Shown: positions 59,521 to 64,000 of the stretch, one piece after another
How positions within the stretch are numbered: position 1 is the stretch's first letter
Layout of the letters: every line of letters starts with the position of its first letter
Source of the DNA: an uncultured Actinomycetes bacterium
GTDB taxonomy: Bacteria > Actinomycetota > Coriobacteriia > Coriobacteriales > Atopobiaceae
DNA length: 64,000 nt
Direction of reading: 5' to 3'
NCBI GenBank assembly: GCA_900314685.1
Contig: OMWE01000008.1
Location: forward strand, 1-64,000
The notes under the pieces: model-generated
Told to the model about the DNA's origin: nothing
Databases searched by the model: none
Seen by the model: the letters and a program-made list of their open reading frames with translations, nothing else
Translations under genes and position numbers: made by a program

Positions 59521-60849
59521 ATGCACGCCAATCCCATCTACTGCTTCCACCCCACGCCCGAGCGCGCCGCCGAGTTCGCCGCGCCCGCCTACGACGTCTT
59601 TGACCGCGCCGGCGCCGCCGCCTACGTCGCCGCGCACCCGCGCTCCTTCCTCGCGATCGACCGGCCCGAGACGGGCTTCGCGCCCGACCACGACATGTAC
59701 GCCGACGACGTCTACGAGCACGCCCGCACGCTGCTCAACGAGCGCGTGGCCGACGGGACCCTCCTGCGTGACGAAAACCCCTGCTACTACATCTGGCGCC
59801 TCAAGACCGCGGGCGGCCACACGCAGACCGGCCTCGTCTGCGGCGTCGCCGTGGACGACTACGAGGACGGGACCGTCCACCGCCACGAGGAGGTGCTGGC
59901 CGAGAAGGCGGCCGACCGCATCCGCCATATCCGCACGACCAACGCCCAGACCGGCCCCATCTTTCTGGCCTACCGCGACAACCCGACCATCGACGCCCTG
60001 GTCGCGCTGACCACGACGGGCGAGCCCTTCTACGACTTCGTCGCCGAGGACGGCTGCCGCCACACCATCTGGCGCATCTCGCGCGACGTCGCGATCGGCT
60101 CGCTGCAGCTGATGTTCGAGCAGGTCCCGGACGCCTACATCGCCGACGGGCACCACCGCTGCGCCTCGGCCGTCGCCGTGTGCGAGGAGCGCCGCGCCGC
60201 CGCGCGAGCGGCAAAGACGGACGGTGCCGCTGCGGATGCCGCCGGGGCGAGCAACGCAGGCACGACCGACGTCGCGGACATCCCGACCAATGCTCCCGGC
60301 GAGGAGGTCGCCCCCTACGACCGCTTCCTCGCGGTCCTCTTCCCCGCCAGCCAGCTCCAGATCATGCCCTACGACCGCGTGCTGACCGATGCTGGTGGCC
60401 TCACCGCCGACGAGGCCATTGCCGCCATCCGCGCCGCAGGTTTCACCGTCGAGCCCGCCGAGGGCGTCGTCGACCCGCAGGCCCACGGCGAGTACGGCCT
60501 CAAGATCGAGGGGCGCTGGTACACGGTCCGCCTTGTCGGGGGCAGAGCTGACGACCCCGCCATCGACCCCGTGGCCAAGCTCGACACGGCCATCGCGCAG
60601 GACCGGATCCTGGGTCCCGTCTTTGGCATCGCGGACCCCACGCGCGACAGCCGCATCTCCTTTGTGGGCGGCGCAGACGCGGCCGAGCAGGCGGATGCGC
60701 GCGCAGGCCAGACGGGCGTGGCTCTGACCCTGCATGCCACGTCGATGGACCAGCTGATGGCCGTGGCCGACGCGGGCCGGCTGATGCCGCCCAAGTCCAC
60801 CTGGTTCGAGCCCAAGCTGCTCTCGGGCCTCTTTATCCGGAGGATCTAG
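59521..60849 (+). CDS. DUF1015 family protein
   Basis: 442 aa. AAPAYDVFDRAG, NPCYYIWRLKTAGGHTQTGLVCGVAVDDYEDGTVHRHEE and YIADGHHRCASAVAV are DUF1015 hallmarks. These proteins often lie next to serine synthesis genes and carry a ParB/HipB-like DGHHR segment; the reaction is unknown. An Ala/Asp/Thr insert (about residues 228-258) is not family-typical. GGGAGG 4 nt before the ATG. No ser genes are adjacent here. Confidence 0.9.
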   Translation: MHANPIYCFHPTPERAAEFAAPAYDVFDRAGAAAYVAAHPRSFLAIDRPETGFAPDHDMYADDVYEHARTLLNERVADGTLLRDENPCYYIWRLKTAGGHTQTGLVCGVAVDDYEDGTVHRHEEVLAEKAADRIRHIRTTNAQTGPIFLAYRDNPTIDALVALTTTGEPFYDFVAEDGCRHTIWRISRDVAIGSLQLMFEQVPDAYIADGHHRCASAVAVCEERRAAARAAKTDGAAADAAGASNAGTTDVADIPTNAPGEEVAPYDRFLAVLFPASQLQIMPYDRVLTDAGGLTADEAIAAIRAAGFTVEPAEGVVDPQAHGEYGLKIEGRWYTVRLVGGRADDPAIDPVAKLDTAIAQDRILGPVFGIADPTRDSRISFVGGADAAEQADARAGQTGVALTLHATSMDQLMAVADAGRLMPPKSTWFEPKLLSGLFIRRI

Positions 60850-60873
60850 GTACAGCCGCCTGGCGGCGCACGC

Positions 60874-61611
60874 CTACGAGCGGTAACGGCTGAGGAATTC
60901 CGCGGTGCGCGGGTTCTTGGGGTGTGCGAAGAGCTGCTGTGGCGCGCCCTCCTCGGCGATCACGCCCTTGTCCATAAAGATCACGCGGGTCGAGATGTCG
61001 CGGGCAAAGAGCATCTCGTGGGTCACGATGACCATGGTCATGCCCGTGGCGGCGAGGTTCTTGATGACCTCGAGCACCTCGCCGACCATCTCGGGGTCCA
61101 GCGCCGAGGTCGGCTCGTCGAAGAGGATGGCGTCCGGCTCCATGCACAGGGCGCGGGCGATCGCGACGCGCTGCTTCTGGCCGCCGGAGAGCTGGTCGGG
61201 GCGCGCCTTCTGGTACGGGAACATGCCCACCTGGCGCAGGTACTTCTCCGCGAGCTCGCGGGCCTGCTGCTTGCTGCCCTTTTTGACGATCTCGACGCCG
61301 CTCATGCAGTTCTCGAGGACCGTCATGTTGTTGAAGAGGTTGAAGTTCTGGAACACCATGCCCACGCGGGCGCGGAAGGCGCTCTTGTCCTTGGGCGCGT
61401 ACGAGATGGGCTTGCCCTCGAAATAGATGGTGCCCGAGGTCGGGTCCTCCAGCATGTTCACGCAGCGCAGGAGCGTCGACTTGCCCGAGCCCGACGAGCC
61501 GATGATGCTGATGACCTCGCCCTTGTCCACACTGAAGTCGATGTCCTTGAGGACCTCGTGGGTGCCGAAGCTCTTGCTCAGGTGTTCAACCCTCAATATC
61601 TCCTGCGACAT
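60874..61611 (-). CDS. Polar amino-acid ABC transporter, ATPase
   Basis: 245 aa. Walker [14 protein letters not shown], signature [15 protein letters not shown], Walker [22 protein letters not shown]-loop VTHEMLFAR; the GlnQ/HisP subfamily. ATG overlaps the permease TAA by one base. Last gene of the three-gene operon with an ACGT-N6-ACGT site upstream. Confidence 0.96.
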   Translation of the reverse strand: MSQEILRVEHLSKSFGTHEVLKDIDFSVDKGEVISIIGSSGSGKSTLLRCVNMLEDPTSGTIYFEGKPISYAPKDKSAFRARVGMVFQNFNLFNNMTVLENCMSGVEIVKKGSKQQARELAEKYLRQVGMFPYQKARPDQLSGGQKQRVAIARALCMEPDAILFDEPTSALDPEMVGEVLEVIKNLAATGMTMVIVTHEMLFARDISTRVIFMDKGVIAEEGAPQQLFAHPKNPRTAEFLSRYRS

Positions 61612-62363
61612 TAGGCCACCTCCGGGTCAGCCACGAGCTCGTAATCCTTCGCGCCGTCGAGCTTCCTCTCAAGCAGGCCCAGCAGACGCGAGGTGATGAA
61701 GGTCAGTACGAGGTAGATCACGCTGATGATCACGTACGTCTCGAAGAAGCGATAGAAGGAGCCGGTCACACCGCGGGCAACGAAGAAGAGCTCGCTCACG
61801 GAGATCACGTTGAGGACCGAGGTGTCCTTGATCGACGAGACGAACATGTTGCCGATCTGCGGGATCAGGTTGCGGAACGCCTGGGGGATCACGACGCGGG
61901 TCATCGCCTGGACGTGCGTGAAGCCGATCGCGTAGGCGCCCTCGAGCTGGCCCTGGTCGATGCCCGTGATGGCACCGCGCACGGACTCGGCCATGTAGGC
62001 GCCCGTGTTGATGCTCAGGACCAGGATGCCGGCAAGAAGGGAGTTCATGTTGAAGTCGAAATACTGGGCGGCGCCGTAGTAGACGACCATCGCCTGGACC
62101 ATCATGGGCGTCCCGCGGAAGACCTCGACGTAGATGCCGGCGATGACCTTGAGCACGCGGTTGACCGCACGCGTGACCGGGGAGGCGTGGCTGTCGACCA
62201 CGGCGCTCTGGATCACGCCGACGATGAAGCCGAGGACGCAGCCCAGGACGGTGCCCGCAATCGCGATCTCGAGCGTGGTGATCGTGCCGTTGAGAAACTG
62301 GGCGCTATACCGCTCGAGTAAGAACAGCACCCAGCCCATAAACGTTGTCGGATATTCTGGCAT
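61611..62363 (-). CDS. Polar amino-acid ABC transporter, permease
   Basis: 250 aa with about five membrane helices. [23 protein letters not shown] is the HisM/GlnP opening and [44 protein letters not shown] in outline is the EAA loop contacting the ATPase. Middle gene of the operon. Confidence 0.95.
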   Translation of the reverse strand: MPEYPTTFMGWVLFLLERYSAQFLNGTITTLEIAIAGTVLGCVLGFIVGVIQSAVVDSHASPVTRAVNRVLKVIAGIYVEVFRGTPMMVQAMVVYYGAAQYFDFNMNSLLAGILVLSINTGAYMAESVRGAITGIDQGQLEGAYAIGFTHVQAMTRVVIPQAFRNLIPQIGNMFVSSIKDTSVLNVISVSELFFVARGVTGSFYRFFETYVIISVIYLVLTFITSRLLGLLERKLDGAKDYELVADPEVA

Positions 62364-62477
62364 GAGGTTTGCGACCTTTCTTCCGATGTGCGGCGGTGCT
62401 GTTCAGGCATCCCGTGGGAGTGGTGAGGGGCCGCCCCCACGGGATGTGTGGATGCGGACAGGCGCGAATCAGCCGGC

Positions 62478-63398
62478 TTACTCGCTCACGGAGAGGGGCT
62501 GGTTGTCGAAGGCCTCCTGCATCATCTGCTCCTCTTCGTCGCGGTCGAGGTCCGCAAGGACCTTGTTGATCTTGTCCAGGAGCTCCGTGTCGCCCTTGCG
62601 CACGGCGATCGCGGCGGAGGAGTTGGACAGGTCGTAGTCGAAGCCCTTGCCCTTCTCGGTGCCGCCGATGGTGCTGTCGAGCATCACAAAGGCCAGATCG
62701 GGGTTGGACTTCATCACGGACTGCGCCTCGGTCTCGCCGAGCACGGTACCGTCAATCACGCCGGATTGGATGGCGACTATCAGGGTGTTTTGGTCGGCCA
62801 TGGAGTTCTCGTGCTGCACGTCGGGGATCTGGTCGATGATGTCGTCCTCGAAGGTGCCGGTCTGCGCCGCGATCTTGGCGCCGGAGAAGTCCTCCAGGCT
62901 CGTGGCGCTGGCGTACTGCGAGTCCTTGAGGCAGACGACGCCCTGCGGGGAGCTCCAGTAAAAGTCGGAGAAGTCCACGGACTGCTTGCGCTCCTCCGTC
63001 ACCGACATGGAGGCGATGATGCAGTCGAAGGTGCCGGCGTTGAGCGCCGGGATGATGCCGTCCCAGTCGACGCGCACAAACTGCGGCGTCCAGTCGTTGG
63101 CCTCGCAGATCTTGTCGGCGATGAGGCTGTCGTAGCCGCCCACGTAGCCGCTGCCGTCGGACATGGCGACGGCGCCATTGGAGTCGTCGCTCTGGACCCA
63201 GCTGAAGGGGGCGTAGCCGCAGTCCGAGCCGATGCGCAGCGTGGAGCCGGCGGGGTACTTCTCCTCGCCGTCGGCGCTGCCCGCGGCACCCGCACCGCCG
63301 TTGCCTGAGCTGTCGCAGCCCGCGACACCCATGGCGGCGCCCGAGAGCATGGTGGCGCCGATTGCCTTCAGAAAGTTCCTTCTCGAAAGTGTGCTCAT
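62478..63398 (-). CDS. Amino-acid ABC transporter, substrate-binding lipoprotein
   Basis: 306 aa. Twin-arginine-like N-terminus LSRRNFLKAIGATMLSG with lipobox VAGC, a Gly/Ala/Ser linker, then a type II periplasmic-binding fold: LRIGSDCGYAPFSWVQ, YVGGYDSLIADKICE, and FDCIIASMSVTEERKQSVDFSDFYW. Cluster 3 (polar amino acid) family. The operator site 128 bp upstream links it to the Amadori cluster, so the ligand may be a glycated amino acid rather than a plain one. Confidence 0.94.
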   Translation of the reverse strand: MSTLSRRNFLKAIGATMLSGAAMGVAGCDSSGNGGAGAAGSADGEEKYPAGSTLRIGSDCGYAPFSWVQSDDSNGAVAMSDGSGYVGGYDSLIADKICEANDWTPQFVRVDWDGIIPALNAGTFDCIIASMSVTEERKQSVDFSDFYWSSPQGVVCLKDSQYASATSLEDFSGAKIAAQTGTFEDDIIDQIPDVQHENSMADQNTLIVAIQSGVIDGTVLGETEAQSVMKSNPDLAFVMLDSTIGGTEKGKGFDYDLSNSSAAIAVRKGDTELLDKINKVLADLDRDEEEQMMQEAFDNQPLSVSE

Positions 63399-63525
63399 GT
63401 TGTCCCCCCCAAATCACGTCTTTCGCGGACGTGAGGCACAGACCCTTGCAAATGGCGCCCTCGGTCAAGGGCGCCCCCGCAACAACCGATGCACCACGGC
63501 CATCCTGATATGGTTGATAATAATG

Positions 63526-63539
63526 ACGTTTTATGACGT
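63526..63539. promoter_or_regulatory. ACGT-N6-ACGT operator, site 4 (amino-acid ABC operon)
   Basis: ACGTTTTATGACGT, fitting the other three sites at the ends and at TATG, 128 bp upstream of the binding-protein gene. Confidence 0.6.
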
Positions 63540-63676
63540 TTCTTATTTCATTAGATTACAACTTGATGAATAGAGGCCCGCTGTTTCCGAACGGTGTACC
63601 GACCCAACGACGCGCGTTATAGATGTCGCGCGAGCGGGTATATTTCTTTCCAATCTGCAGACAAGATTGGAATCGC

Positions 63677-64000
63677 ATGAAGCGTACCGACAACAACACG
63701 CGCATCGAGCTGCCGCTCGCGGTCGTAGCCCTGCATGTCATCACGACCGCGGTCGTGCTGGCTGCCGCCGCCGTGCTGCTCGCCGCCGTCTTTGCGACGG
63801 ACGAGGTGGCAGATGTCGTGACCTTCGTCGCGGGCCTCACGCTGGGCGGGGTCACCATCGGGACCTTCGCCTACACCAAGCGCAAGAGCGCGCAGGCCGC
63901 AGAGGCAGACCGTGCCGCCGCGGCCGACCAGGCCGCCGGCACCGACACATCTGCCAGCGTGGCGCAGGCCCCCGATACCGGCCGCGCGCAGGCCGCTCGA
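63677..64000 (+). CDS. Small membrane protein, cut by the window end
   Basis: Open from ATG 63677 to the last base (108 codons, no stop). It begins MKRTDNNTRIELPLAVVALHV; two membrane helices are visible (about residues 13-38 and 43-62), then KRKSAQAAEADRAAAADQAA, an Ala-rich tail that may be a coiled coil. No family recognised. Weak ribosome site (GATTGGAA). Real coding is likely from GC-rich third positions and the helix pattern. Confidence 0.6.
   Translation, partial: MKRTDNNTRIELPLAVVALHVITTAVVLAAAAVLLAAVFATDEVADVVTFVAGLTLGGVTIGTFAYTKRKSAQAAEADRAAAADQAAGTDTSASVAQAPDTGRAQAAR

Noticed and set aside
1..64000. Prophage or integrative element
   Set aside because: No integrase, terminase, capsid, relaxase or transposase gene was recognised.

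Overview
The window is high-GC DNA with bacterial gene organisation: tight operons, ATGA and TGATG overlaps, and GGAGG ribosome binding sites. Gene content points to a gut-type actinobacterium of the class Coriobacteriia (Collinsella/Olsenella-like). The clues are a type I-C CRISPR system, a fructose PTS, GH3 and GH13 glycosidases, Tat lipoproteins, a UbiB/phasin-like pair, and an Amadori-compound cluster like the one behind fructoselysine use in Collinsella. The genus is an inference. No rRNA or tRNA gene was recognised.

1-10,850: a complete type I-C CRISPR-Cas locus, all read leftward: cas3-cas5c-cas8c-cas7-cas4-cas1-cas2, a leader, then an array of 34 identical 33-bp repeats that runs off the left edge. 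This block is visibly poorer in GC than its surroundings. Upstream of cas3 lies a solitary degenerate repeat plus a spacer-like sequence. The latter partly matches the cas3 promoter region beside a TTC PAM. It looks like a CreR-type self-repressing crRNA gene and is the most interesting feature of the window.

10,850-31,550: an FMN reductase; a broken small gene; a LytTR regulator with a DUF3021 membrane protein and an ABC-2 exporter, with direct-repeat sites before both halves; a Tat lipoprotein metallo-beta-lactamase-fold hydrolase next to a TetR regulator; HPr; a tail-anchored coiled-coil protein; queA and queH on either side of an alpha-amylase; an SPFH protein; a eukaryotic-type kinase; a MetRS-family synthetase with an altered KMSKS loop; and an alpha/beta hydrolase.

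31,850-46,080: an SDR, a membrane-anchored domain-permuted GH3 enzyme, a Gfo/Idh oxidoreductase, the fruR-fruK-fruA operon, and a MarR-controlled heterodimeric ABC exporter.

46,650-63,540: a probable Amadori-product (glycated amino acid) regulon. It holds an FrlB-like SIS deglycase, two FrlD-like PfkB kinases, an amidohydrolase, a YjbQ protein, a YfcC transporter, a GntR/UTRA regulator, a BtpA/SgcQ protein and an FGGY kinase. A 14-bp motif, ACGT-N6-ACGT, occurs before the SIS operon, before yfcC, between gntR and btpA, and before an amino-acid ABC transporter at 60.9-63.4 kb. This suggests one regulon. A UbiB kinase, a phasin-like protein, a HAD phosphatase and a DUF1015 protein lie between.

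The intergenic DNA is rich in imperfect palindromes and short tandem repeats of several families.
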